Source of the DNA: Oscillibacter sp.
GTDB taxonomy: Bacteria > Bacillota > Clostridia > Oscillospirales > Oscillospiraceae
DNA length: 14,029 nt
Reading direction: 5' to 3'
NCBI GenBank assembly: GCA_003522105.1
Contig: DPGF01000032.1
Location: forward strand, 22,187-36,215
In this document: positions 1 through 6,358 of the stretch, piece by piece
Position numbering within the stretch: the stretch's first letter is position 1
How the letters are laid out: every line of letters begins with the position of its first letter
Notes under the pieces: model-generated
Told to the model about the DNA's origin: nothing
The model's input: the letters and a program-made list of their open reading frames with translations, nothing else
Database searches by the model: none
Program-made: the position numbers and the translations under genes

Positions 1-35
1 CAGCAGCGGATATCCGCTGCTGCACGTTCTTTTTG
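1..35. terminator. Perfect palindrome, probable terminator cut by the window edge
   Basis: Bases 1-22 form a perfect 22-base palindrome (arms CAGCAGCGG and CCGCTGCTG around ATAT). On the plus strand it is followed at 30-34 by a run of T. On the minus strand the matching A-rich stretch precedes it, 25-40 bases after the kbl stop codon. The most economical reading is the terminator of the tdh-kbl operon, whose stem continues past base 1. It could also end a plus-strand gene outside the window, or serve both directions. The distal T-tract for the minus strand cannot be seen. Confidence 0.5.
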
Positions 36-59
36 AATGATGCGCCCAATGATTTTTAT

Positions 60-1247
60 TTACAGGCCCATTTCCTTCTTCACTTCACCGAAGCACTTGA
101 CCGCGAAATCGAGGTCTTCCTTCGTGTGACCCGCGGAGATCTGCGTACGCACGCGGTCGCGGCCCTTGGGCACGACCGGATAGCAGAAGCCGACGACGTA
201 CACGCCCCTTTCGAGCATTCTGCGGGCGAACTCGTTCGCCACCTTCGGGTCGTAGAGCATGACGGGCACGATCGGGTGCTCGCCGGGCAGGAGATCAAAG
301 CCAAGCTTTTCCATCTCCGCGCGGAAGTAGCGCGCGTTCTCATGCACCTTGTCGCGCAGCGCGGTGGACTCGGTCAGCATATCGATCGTTGCGATCGTCG
401 CCGCGCAGATGGCCGGGGCGAGGGAGTTGGAGAAGAGGTAGGGGCGGCTGCGCTGACGCAGCAGGTCGACGATCTCGCGCTTGGCGGCGGTGTAACCGCC
501 GGAGGCGCCGCCCATGGCCTTGCCGAAGGTGCCGGTCAGAATATCGACACGGTCCATCACGCCGCAGAACTCGGGCGTACCGCGGCCGTGCTCGCCCATA
601 AAGCCGACGGCATGGCTGTCGTCGACCATCACGAGCGCGTCGAACTCATCGGCGAGGTCGCAGATGCCCTTGAGGTTGGCGATGTAGCCGTCCATGGAGA
701 AAACGCCGTCGGTCGCAATGATGATTTTCTTGCAGCCCGCCTCGCGCGCGCTCACGAGCTGGGCGCGCAGATCGTCCATATTGCTGTTTTTATAGCGGTA
801 GCGGCGCGCCTTGCAGAGGCGCACGCCGTCGATGATGCTCGCATGGTTCAGCTCATCGGAGATGACGGCGTCCTCCGCGCCCAGCAGCGTTTCAAAAAGG
901 CCGCCGTTGGCATCAAAGCAGGAGGAATAGAGGATGGCGTCCTCCATGCCGACAAAGTCGGCGATCTTGCGCTCGAGCGTCTTGTGGATCTCCTGCGTGC
1001 CGCAGATGAAGCGGACGGAGGAAAGGCCGAAGCCCCAGTCGTCATAGCTCTTCTTCGCCGCCTCGATCAGGCGCGGGTGGTTGGAAAGGCCGAGGTAGTT
1101 GTTCGCGCACATGTTCACGACGCCGTGCGCGGCGGTGGTGTCGATGCGGCTTTTCTGCGGGGTGGTGATGATGCGCTCATCCTTGTAGGTGCCCGCCTCA
1201 CGGATGGCGGCAAGCTCTGCGCGGTAGCTCTCGTATGCGGTCTTCAT
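60..1247 (-). CDS. kbl: Glycine C-acetyltransferase (2-amino-3-ketobutyrate CoA ligase)
   Basis: This is a PLP-dependent enzyme of the alpha-oxoamine synthase family. It cleaves 2-amino-3-ketobutyrate with CoA to glycine and acetyl-CoA, the second step of threonine degradation after Tdh, in the cytosol. At 395 aa it has the usual family length. Visible residues are the active-site motif NHASIIDG (H135), DDSHAVG (209-215), whose Asp contacts the PLP ring nitrogen, and GTFGKAMGG with the Schiff-base lysine at K243. The ATG overlaps the tdh stop by four bases (ATGA) and has GGAGG about 10 bases upstream, so coupling to tdh is likely. The related BioF (8-amino-7-oxononanoate synthase) has the same fold. 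The tdh partner makes Kbl much the better call. Confidence 0.95.
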   Translation of the reverse strand: MKTAYESYRAELAAIREAGTYKDERIITTPQKSRIDTTAAHGVVNMCANNYLGLSNHPRLIEAAKKSYDDWGFGLSSVRFICGTQEIHKTLERKIADFVGMEDAILYSSCFDANGGLFETLLGAEDAVISDELNHASIIDGVRLCKARRYRYKNSNMDDLRAQLVSAREAGCKKIIIATDGVFSMDGYIANLKGICDLADEFDALVMVDDSHAVGFMGEHGRGTPEFCGVMDRVDILTGTFGKAMGGASGGYTAAKREIVDLLRQRSRPYLFSNSLAPAICAATIATIDMLTESTALRDKVHENARYFRAEMEKLGFDLLPGEHPIVPVMLYDPKVANEFARRMLERGVYVVGFCYPVVPKGRDRVRTQISAGHTKEDLDFAVKCFGEVKKEMGL

Positions 1248-2299
1248 TCTGCTTCGTCCTCCTTTTTCGTCGTCCAGTCGAGAATGACCTTGCCGCTCAT
1301 GCCGCTGTGCATGGCTTCAAAGCCCTTTTCAAACTCGGTGTAGTGGAAGCGGTGGGTGATGGCAGGGGTGAGATCCAGCCCACCCTGTACCATGTAGCTC
1401 ATCTGGTGCCAGTTGTCCATCTTGCGGCCGTAGATACCCTGCAGCGTCAGGCCCTTGCCGATGACAAGGTTCATATCCATCTGGACAGGGCCGTTGCCAA
1501 GGCCGAGCAGGCTGATCTTGCCGCCGTTGCGCATCACGCCGATCATCTGATGCAGCGCAGCGCCGGAACCGGACATTTCAAAGCCGACGTCGAAGCCCTC
1601 GACCAGACCCTGCTCCTTCATGGCGAGCGTGAGATCCTGCTTGGCGGAGTTGATGGCCGCGTCCGCGCCCATCTTGAGCGCAAGGCCGAGACGGTAGTCG
1701 TTGAGATCCGTGACGACCACGCGGCGCGCGCCGGCATACTTGGCGATGGCGACAGCGAGGATACCGACAGGGCCCGCGCCCGTGATGAGCACGTCCTCGC
1801 CGACGAGGTTGAACATCAGCGCCGTGTGCGTCGCGTTGCCGACCGCGTCGAACATGGCGACCACGTCCTCGTCAAGCGAGGGATCGATGAGCACAACGTT
1901 GCGCGCCGGGATGCAGACATACTCGGCAAACGCGCCGTCGCGGTCCACGCCGACGCTTGTGGTGTTCTTGCACCACTGGATGTTGCCCGTGTGGCAGTTG
2001 CGGCAGTGGCCGCAGGTAATGTGCCCCTCGCCGGAAACGCGCTGACCGACGGTAAGCCCCGTCACGCCTGCGCCGAGCTCGGCGATCTCACCGACGTATT
2101 CATGTCCGATGACCATCGGCGGCTTCACATGCTGGGCCGACCACTCGTTCCAGTCGTAGATATGTACGTCCGTGCCGCAGATTGCGGTCTTGTGTACCTT
2201 AATGAGCACTTCCCCCGCGCCGGGGGTGGGGACAGGAACCTGGCGCAGTTCCAGTCCGGGAGCTGCCGCGGGCTTGACGATCGCGTCCATCATACGCAT
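1244..2299 (-). CDS. tdh: L-threonine 3-dehydrogenase
   Basis: This is a zinc-dependent medium-chain dehydrogenase that oxidises L-threonine to 2-amino-3-ketobutyrate with NAD+. The protein is 351 aa, normal for the family. The catalytic zinc set is C41 with GHE at 65-67 (H66, E67). The structural zinc site is C96, C99, C102 and C110, in exactly the spacing of the well-known E. coli enzyme (offset of three residues). The Rossmann loop is GAGPVG (174-179), with D198 at the end of the second strand as expected for NAD preference. GIYGRKM near the C-terminus is typical of Tdh rather than other alcohol dehydrogenases. The start ATG at 2297-2299 has GGAGGA seven bases upstream. It is first in an operon with kbl and has its own promoter. 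Confidence 0.95.
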   Translation of the reverse strand: MRMMDAIVKPAAAPGLELRQVPVPTPGAGEVLIKVHKTAICGTDVHIYDWNEWSAQHVKPPMVIGHEYVGEIAELGAGVTGLTVGQRVSGEGHITCGHCRNCHTGNIQWCKNTTSVGVDRDGAFAEYVCIPARNVVLIDPSLDEDVVAMFDAVGNATHTALMFNLVGEDVLITGAGPVGILAVAIAKYAGARRVVVTDLNDYRLGLALKMGADAAINSAKQDLTLAMKEQGLVEGFDVGFEMSGSGAALHQMIGVMRNGGKISLLGLGNGPVQMDMNLVIGKGLTLQGIYGRKMDNWHQMSYMVQGGLDLTPAITHRFHYTEFEKGFEAMHSGMSGKVILDWTTKKEDEAE

Positions 2300-2306
2300 G
2301 TGTTTG

Positions 2307-2312
2307 TCCTCC
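2307..2312 (-). promoter_or_regulatory. Ribosome binding site of tdh
   Basis: GGAGGA on the minus strand lies seven bases before the ATG at 2299. It selects this ATG over the in-frame ATGs two and three codons later. Confidence 0.8.
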
Positions 2313-2354
2313 GTGCATATTCATATTACGAGGAAGTGTTCTTCTCTCAGCGAC

Positions 2355-2383
2355 ATGGTATAACACGACTTCGCTCTTGTCAA
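2355..2383 (-). promoter_or_regulatory. Sigma-70-type promoter of tdh-kbl
   Basis: On the minus strand a consensus -35 box TTGACA (2383-2378) is followed by exactly 17 bases and a -10 box TACCAT (2360-2355, four of six matches). This gives a leader of roughly 50 bases before tdh. The -35 box overlaps the TTG codon at which the neighbouring plus-strand reading frame would begin. No clear operator palindrome is visible here. Confidence 0.65.
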
Positions 2384-2742
2384 GGAGAAATCACAAAAAT
2401 ATCAAAATATCAATAGGCGGCAAGGGGGCTCTGCGCCGATGCAAGGAGCATTCCAAAACCATTTACCACGTGTTCGACGGTCTCTCCCGCGACCGTCTGG
2501 AGCGGTACATTTTCTCGCTGACGGACGACGCCTTCTCCCGCGTGGTACATCAGGCGGCGGAGGGACGCGATATTTCCGAGGAAAATCTGCGCAGCATCTC
2601 CTCCTTCTGCCGCTACGCCTTCATCGGCTTTGTGATGCAGTTTTTCTGGAACGGCATGGAAAACGATATTGATGAAAGCGTCGACCGGTTGGGCACGCTG
2701 TTCGACAGTTTCCTGCACGGCGCGCTCCAAACCGCCGAGTAG
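2377..2742 (+). pseudogene. TetR-family regulator remnant: C-terminal domain only
   Basis: This open frame of 121 codons matches the C-terminal ligand/dimerisation domain of the DhaS-like TetR regulators (TetR_C_8 type). It has an N-terminal EHSKTIYHVF helix, DRLERYIFSL, then SSFCRYAFIGFVMQFFWNGM followed by a short amphipathic tail. The usual DNA-binding helix-turn-helix of about 60 residues is absent, because the upstream DNA is the tdh promoter and tdh itself. The only upstream in-frame start is TTG at 2377, without a Shine-Dalgarno site. GTG at 2470 is an internal alternative and also lacks a good site. It is therefore most likely a recently decapitated regulator whose domain frame is still open. 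It could instead encode a small dimerisation-only protein. The family assignment is from pattern recognition and was not searched. Confidence 0.6.
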
Positions 2743-2759
2743 ATAATCGCCATATTATG

Positions 2760-2797
2760 AAAAAGAGCTGTCTCCCGCACTGGAGACAGCTCTTTTT
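2760..2797 (+). terminator. Intrinsic terminator after the TetR remnant
   Basis: A perfect 16-base inverted repeat (2760-2775 and 2782-2797) encloses a six-base loop. The core arm is GAGCTGTCTCC, with a run of A before it and a run of T after it. It is symmetrical enough to stop transcription in both directions. It isolates the radical SAM gene from the regulator remnant, and its survival suggests the upstream unit was transcribed until recently. Confidence 0.9.
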
Positions 2798-2814
2798 GCG
2801 TAAAACGACAGTTC

Positions 2815-2830
2815 TGCGCAAATTTGCGCA
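2815..2830. repeat. Perfect 16-base palindrome, candidate operator
   Basis: TGCGCAAATTTGCGCA equals its own reverse complement and lies about 118 bases upstream of the radical SAM start. Its length and dyad symmetry fit a dimeric regulator site. It lacks the loop and T-run expected of a terminator. No second copy was noticed in the window. Confidence 0.45.
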
Positions 2831-2867
2831 TTGCCGATGCTTCTGCATAAAACCATACGCTTCGACT

Positions 2868-2906
2868 TTTTCGTCCATAGTTTTCGTATATAGATTTCGT
2901 TAAGAT
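2868..2906 (+). repeat. Three tandem 13-base units in the promoter region
   Basis: TTTTCGTCCATAG (2868-2880) and TTTTCGTATATAG (2881-2893) match at 11 of 13 positions. They are followed directly by a diverged unit, ATTTCGTTAAGAT (2894-2906). The array runs into the presumed -10 region. It may bind a regulator or may be incidental AT-rich slippage. Confidence 0.35.
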
Positions 2907-2948
2907 AATAATACTCAAAGCAATACAAAACAGAAAGGAACTGTTGTT

Positions 2949-4334
2949 ATGAACGCCTCCGAAGTGTTAAAGGGCTTTGCCATGAAGCAGGTCTACAGCT
3001 ATCTGGACAAGGATCCGGAAGCCAATCTTCCCAACCTGCTCGATATGCTGGAAAAATATGACAAAAACGGTCAGGCCGTCACCACGCAGGTTGAAGGAAT
3101 CCGTGCCGCGCTTTCAGACCCGAACAACAACTGGTCGAAGCTGGTGAAGAGCCTGTGGACGGACATTGACGGCGAACAGCGCAAAAAACTGGTGGAGACC
3201 GTTGTCATCAACGGCACGCTGATCGGCACGCCCGCCACCATGAAAATGCAGGATAAGTACCAGTGCAACGTCCCCTGGGCGATCCTGATGGATCCGACCT
3301 CTGCCTGCAATCTCCGCTGCACCGGCTGCTGGGCGGCGGAATACGGCAACAAACTGAACCTCAGCTATGAACAGCTGGACAGCATCATCTGCCAGGGCAA
3401 AGAGCTGGGAACCTACGTTTATATCTACTCCGGCGGTGAGCCGCTGGTACGCAAGGCCGATTTGATTCGCCTGTGTGAAAAGCACGACGACTGCGCCTTC
3501 CTCACCTTCACCAACGGCACGCTGATCGACGATGCCTTTGCCGACGAAATGCTGCGCGTGAAGAACCTCGTCCCCGCCATCAGCATCGAGGGTTTTGAGG
3601 AAGCGACCGACTTCCGCCGTGGCGAGGGCACCTATCGCAAGGTCATCGAGGCCATGACGCGCCTGAAAGAGCGCAAGCTGCTCTTTGGCATTTCCTGCTG
3701 CTACACCAGCAAGAATGTCGAGGTCATCGGCAGCGAGGAATATTTCGATTCCATGATCGATATGGGTGCAAAATTCGCATGGCTGTTCACCTATATGCCC
3801 ATCGGCGCGGCAGCCGTGCCGGAGCTGATCGCCACTGCGGAGCAACGCAAGTTCATGTATGAGCAGATCCACAAGTTCCGCAAGACCAAGCCCCTCTTTA
3901 CGATGGACTTCTGGAACGACGGCGACGCGGTCGGCGGCTGCATCGCCGGCGGACGCGGCTACTGCCACATCAATGCCAACGGCGACATGGAGCCCTGCGC
4001 ATTCATTCACTACTCCGATTCCAACATCAAGGAAAAAACGCTGCTTGAGTGCTATCAGTCCCCGCTCTTTATGGCCTATCGCCGCAGCCAGCCCTTCAAT
4101 GACAACATGCTGCGCCCCTGCCCCGTACTGGATAACCCCGGTCGTCTGACGCAGATCGTGGAGGAATCCGGTGCCCGTTCCACGGATCTTGAAAGCCCCG
4201 AGCGCGCCTGCGATTACTGCAACCGCTGCGTCCCCGCCGCTGAAAAGTGGGCGCCGGTTGCCGATGAGCTGTGGAATTCTCTTCCCAAGAAGAAAGGCGT
4301 TCAGCTCACCGGAAAGATGGCGAAAAAATCCTGA
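2949..4334 (+). CDS. Radical SAM protein with SPASM-like C-terminal cysteine cluster, function unknown
   Basis: This is a 461-aa enzyme. An N-terminal region of about 105 residues, helical in appearance and without a family I recognise, precedes the radical SAM core. The core carries the [4Fe-4S] motif CNLRCTGC (C120, C124, C127) and the SAM-binding SGGEP (161-165). The C-terminal part has C331, C339, C350 in an AGGRGYCHINANGDMEPC context, then C391 and a final CDYCNRC (C421, C424, C427). This resembles SPASM/twitch domains that hold auxiliary iron-sulfur clusters. Such domains occur in peptide-modifying enzymes and sactisynthase-like proteins, but no precursor peptide is visible beside it. 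The ATG has AAGGAA eight bases upstream. It is transcribed alone, after a terminator, and is followed by a decayed metK. The substrate is unknown. Confidence 0.85.
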   Translation: MNASEVLKGFAMKQVYSYLDKDPEANLPNLLDMLEKYDKNGQAVTTQVEGIRAALSDPNNNWSKLVKSLWTDIDGEQRKKLVETVVINGTLIGTPATMKMQDKYQCNVPWAILMDPTSACNLRCTGCWAAEYGNKLNLSYEQLDSIICQGKELGTYVYIYSGGEPLVRKADLIRLCEKHDDCAFLTFTNGTLIDDAFADEMLRVKNLVPAISIEGFEEATDFRRGEGTYRKVIEAMTRLKERKLLFGISCCYTSKNVEVIGSEEYFDSMIDMGAKFAWLFTYMPIGAAAVPELIATAEQRKFMYEQIHKFRKTKPLFTMDFWNDGDAVGGCIAGGRGYCHINANGDMEPCAFIHYSDSNIKEKTLLECYQSPLFMAYRRSQPFNDNMLRPCPVLDNPGRLTQIVEESGARSTDLESPERACDYCNRCVPAAEKWAPVADELWNSLPKKKGVQLTGKMAKKS

Positions 4335-4500
4335 CAGGAAGCGATCGGTGTGGAGAAGCTGCTGGTACAAGATCCCTATTCCCGCGTCGCCTGCGAGGTG
4401 ACCTGCGTGGAAAACCAGATGCACATTTCCGGAGAGATCCTCTCAAATCCAGCGAGCACGCCGCGGGTGTCGTCGAACCCGTTATGATCCTGACACTGCG
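4333..4500 (+). pseudogene. Decayed N-terminal fragment of metK (S-adenosylmethionine synthetase)
   Basis: The frame from 4359 to 4439 reads LLVQDPYSRVACEVTC, then VENQMHISGEI. This matches the MetK N-terminal block (in E. coli AILEQDPKARVACE, an 11-residue spacer, GEI) with identical spacing. Just upstream the bases still spell a broken DQ-x-SDAVLEA in shifting frames (4333-4361). Downstream, EHAAGVV and then YDPDTA appear in two other frames (about 4450-4500), as expected for the next MetK segment with its IGY-D region. Several one- or two-base losses are needed to restore one frame, and the first 15 or so residues and the C-terminal three quarters of the protein are missing. It is not a functional gene. 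The family is assigned from motif order, without alignment tools. Confidence 0.7.
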
Positions 4501-4504
4501 AGTT

Positions 4505-5077
4505 TCAGCGCGCAATGCTTTTGACACGCAGCGTCTGCCCGTCATACGTGCAGGCAAGGCACTCTCCGTTTCCGATATGATAGGCGTAAAAGTCGCGCTT
4601 TGGGTACGCAAAGAACTCCAGAACTGCCATGATGACGCCGCCGTGCACGACAAATGCCGCACACATGCCGTCCGGCACGGCCGCAGCCGTTTCTGCAAAT
4701 GCCTTGCAGCAGCGCTTTTTGAAGTCCGCTGCCGCTTCCCCGCCCGGAATGGGCGTCAGGCACATCGCGTCCACCCATGCCTGATAGGCGGGGTCTGAGG
4801 AAAGCTCGTCCGCGTTCTTTCCCTCGAAGCGGCCAAAGTCCGTTTCACGCAGCCCTTCCACAAGTGCGTAGGGCATCTGCGGAAATACGATCTCCGCCGT
4901 CTGCCGCGCGCGCAGCAGCGGACTGACGAAAAGGCAGTCCGCGGATGGATTCCGCCCCCTCAGGCGCTCCGCCTGCGCAATGCCCGCCGCGCACAGCGGC
5001 TCATCGGTGCGGCCGATGTAACGCCGGTGGAGATTTCCTTCCGTTGCACCGTGGCGGATGAAAAGAATGTCGATCAC
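4505..5077 (-). CDS. cobC: Histidine phosphatase, probable alpha-ribazole/adenosylcobalamin-5'-phosphate phosphatase
   Basis: This is a 190-aa member of the histidine phosphatase (phosphoglycerate mutase-like) superfamily. By context it removes the 5' phosphate from alpha-ribazole phosphate or adenosylcobalamin phosphate, the last step of nucleotide-loop assembly. Visible are the phospho-acceptor RHG (R8, H9, G10), SPLLRARQTA (52-61), the acid residue in LRETDFGRFEGK (E78) and the second catalytic His in VVHGGV (H145). The GTG start at 5077 overlaps the cobS stop by four bases (GTGA) and has GGAGGG five bases upstream. The frame is open further upstream to 5377, but that part lies inside cobS and lacks phosphatase sequence. 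It is last in the operon. The superfamily is certain; the cobalamin substrate rests on gene order. Confidence 0.85.
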   Translation of the reverse strand: MIDILFIRHGATEGNLHRRYIGRTDEPLCAAGIAQAERLRGRNPSADCLFVSPLLRARQTAEIVFPQMPYALVEGLRETDFGRFEGKNADELSSDPAYQAWVDAMCLTPIPGGEAAADFKKRCCKAFAETAAAVPDGMCAAFVVHGGVIMAVLEFFAYPKRDFYAYHIGNGECLACTYDGQTLRVKSIAR

Positions 5078-5835
5078 AGCAGCCCTCCGACCCAGGCGCC
5101 GACCAATCCGCACAGCTCGCAGAGCTGCAAGAAGAAGCCGGAGGTGTCGCCTGTCACGCCGCCGAACTGCGCCATGGCGAACCTGCGGTACACCAGCGCG
5201 GAGAGGACGGCAAACACCGCTGCTGTTCCGCCGGCAGCAGGCGAAAGGCAGATCATGCCCGCTGCCGCTGCAAATCCGGTGAGCGCAAGCCCCGCCGTCG
5301 CCGTGCGGCGCCGGGCAAGGCTCGTAAATGCGCAGAGCATGCCCGCCTTTCTCGCGTTCGGCAGATTCACCGCGCACAGACCCGACAGCGCGCGGGAGAG
5401 CACAAACAGCGGGCAGAGCAGCAGGATCTTCCCCGCAAGATACACCTCGCAGGCAAAGCCTACGTAAGCAAGCAGATACACGCCGGAATAGATGACCGCA
5501 AACGCGCCGCAGCTCGGATCTTTCATGATCTCGAGCTTTTTTTCGCGCGTCTGATGCGATGCGAGCGCGTCCACCGTGTCAAGATAGCCGTCCATGTGGA
5601 TACCGCCGGTGACAAGGATCGGCAAACACGCTGCAACTGCTGCGAACAGAACGCCGCTCATGCCCGTCGCCTGTGCAATGACCGCCCACAGCCAAAGCGC
5701 CGCGCCGCAGAAAAGCCCCACCGCCGGAAAAAAACAGATCGCATAGCGCATATTTTTTTCGTTCCAGTCAAACTGCGGAACGGGGATCGCGCTGTATGTT
5801 GACAGCGCGATAAGAAGCGGTTCAAATAATTTCAT
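5074..5835 (-). CDS. cobS: Adenosylcobinamide-GDP ribazoletransferase (cobalamin synthase)
   Basis: This integral membrane enzyme joins adenosylcobinamide-GDP to alpha-ribazole (or its phosphate), giving adenosylcobalamin (phosphate). The 253-aa length is normal. The diagnostic motif GGIHMDGYLDTVDA is at 77-90 and MKDPSCGAFAV begins at 104. Several hydrophobic segments are clear, for example around 33-55, 60-78, 115-145 and 180-205, with a hydrophobic C-terminus. The ATG at 5835 lies inside the end of cobU (14-base overlap), with GGGAG upstream. Its stop overlaps cobC. CobU, CobT, CobS and CobC being adjacent reconstitutes the complete nucleotide-loop assembly module. Confidence 0.95.
   Translation of the reverse strand: MKLFEPLLIALSTYSAIPVPQFDWNEKNMRYAICFFPAVGLFCGAALWLWAVIAQATGMSGVLFAAVAACLPILVTGGIHMDGYLDTVDALASHQTREKKLEIMKDPSCGAFAVIYSGVYLLAYVGFACEVYLAGKILLLCPLFVLSRALSGLCAVNLPNARKAGMLCAFTSLARRRTATAGLALTGFAAAAGMICLSPAAGGTAAVFAVLSALVYRRFAMAQFGGVTGDTSGFFLQLCELCGLVGAWVGGLL
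5083..5088 (-). promoter_or_regulatory. Ribosome binding site fixing the cobC GTG start
   Basis: GGAGGG on the minus strand lies five bases before GTG at 5077 and within the end of cobS. It supports the GTG start over the much longer upstream extension of the same frame. Confidence 0.75.
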
Positions 5836-6343
5836 TCAACTCTCCCTTTTCGGCAAACGGCTGTCCGTCTTTCATCGTCACCGCTGCCGCGGCACGGACA
5901 AGCAGCCTCTGATTCAAACCGTTCAGCGCACGGATATAGGCCACCGTTTCGCCGTCGTATCCGTCCTCGCGCAGCCCTGTGATCGTCACCGCGACAAGAA
6001 TACGGCAGCGCGACAGCAGCGCCTCAATATCCCCGTATACGCTCTCTTCGTTCCCGCCGCATTCGAACATTGCGTTCGCCAGCAGGTTCGACACGTCCTC
6101 AAGCAGCACGACACTTCCGTTTTCGACTGCTGCCGCGCCGACTCGATGCGGCAGCTCAAGCGTTGTAAAACGCAAGTCCCTGCGCTGCCGGCGGTGCTTT
6201 TCCACGCGCCGCAGATTTTCCTCCGAGCAGGGCTGCATGGTGGCGATATAGTAGCGCCTGCCTGTCGTTTGCGCAACGATGTTCTCCGCGCAGCGGCTCT
6301 TGCCGCTGCCATTCTCGCCCGCAACCAAAATCAGCGTCCCCAT
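5822..6343 (-). CDS. cobU: Bifunctional adenosylcobinamide kinase / adenosylcobinamide-phosphate guanylyltransferase
   Basis: The enzyme phosphorylates adenosylcobinamide and transfers GMP from GTP to give adenosylcobinamide-GDP, the activated corrinoid used by CobS. The protein is 173 aa, typical of CobU. The P-loop is GENGSGKS (9-16), a variant of the more usual GGxRSGKS. The guanylylated histidine is expected in RRVEKHRRQRR, at H50. VVLLEDVSNLLANAMF near the middle corresponds to the second nucleotide-site strand. The start has AGGAGGG a few bases upstream in a 15-base gap after cobT, and the end overlaps cobS by 14 bases. The altered P-loop residues leave the lysine and serine in place, so activity is expected. 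Confidence 0.92.
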   Translation of the reverse strand: MGTLILVAGENGSGKSRCAENIVAQTTGRRYYIATMQPCSEENLRRVEKHRRQRRDLRFTTLELPHRVGAAAVENGSVVLLEDVSNLLANAMFECGGNEESVYGDIEALLSRCRILVAVTITGLREDGYDGETVAYIRALNGLNQRLLVRAAAAVTMKDGQPFAEKGELNEII

Positions 6344-6358
6344 GTGCCCTCCTTTCTC

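Larger units (their letters stand above)
2798..2948 (+). promoter_or_regulatory. Leader/promoter region of the radical SAM gene
   Basis: This is an AT-rich intergenic stretch between the terminator and the radical SAM start. It holds a perfect palindrome at 2815-2830, three 13-base tandem units at 2868-2906, a -10-like GATAAT at 2904-2909 without a convincing -35 box, and AAGGAA (2935-2940) eight bases before the ATG at 2949. The promoter is very likely here, but its exact boxes cannot be fixed by eye. Confidence 0.5.

Noticed and set aside
33..1343. Plus-strand open frame of 436 codons across kbl
   Set aside because: It is antisense to kbl, rich in Ala, Arg, His, Val and Asp as expected from a GC-rich complement, has no recognisable domain, and kbl itself is unambiguous.
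1235..2416. Plus-strand open frame of 393 codons across tdh
   Set aside because: Antisense shadow of tdh with the same compositional signature. It runs through the tdh promoter and shows no motif.
2743..2948. Riboswitch in the leader of the radical SAM gene (cobalamin or SAM)
   Set aside because: I looked for the conserved cobalamin-box and SAM-I style paired elements and found none. Apart from the terminator, palindrome and tandem units, the leader has no multi-helix architecture, and at about 150 bases it is too short for a cobalamin riboswitch plus expression platform.
3114..4424. Minus-strand open frame of 436 codons across the radical SAM gene
   Set aside because: Shadow of the radical SAM gene. 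The plus-strand protein has well-ordered catalytic motifs and a proper ribosome site.
4271..4798. Plus-strand open frame of 175 codons spanning the end of the radical SAM gene to cobC
   Set aside because: It joins the end of the radical SAM gene in another frame, the metK ghost, and antisense of cobC. It is not one protein.
5078..5377. N-terminal extension of the cobC frame to a start at 5377
   Set aside because: The extra 100 residues lie inside cobS and are Arg- and Cys-rich without phosphatase sequence. The GTG at 5077 has a strong ribosome site and the protein then begins at the RHG strand.
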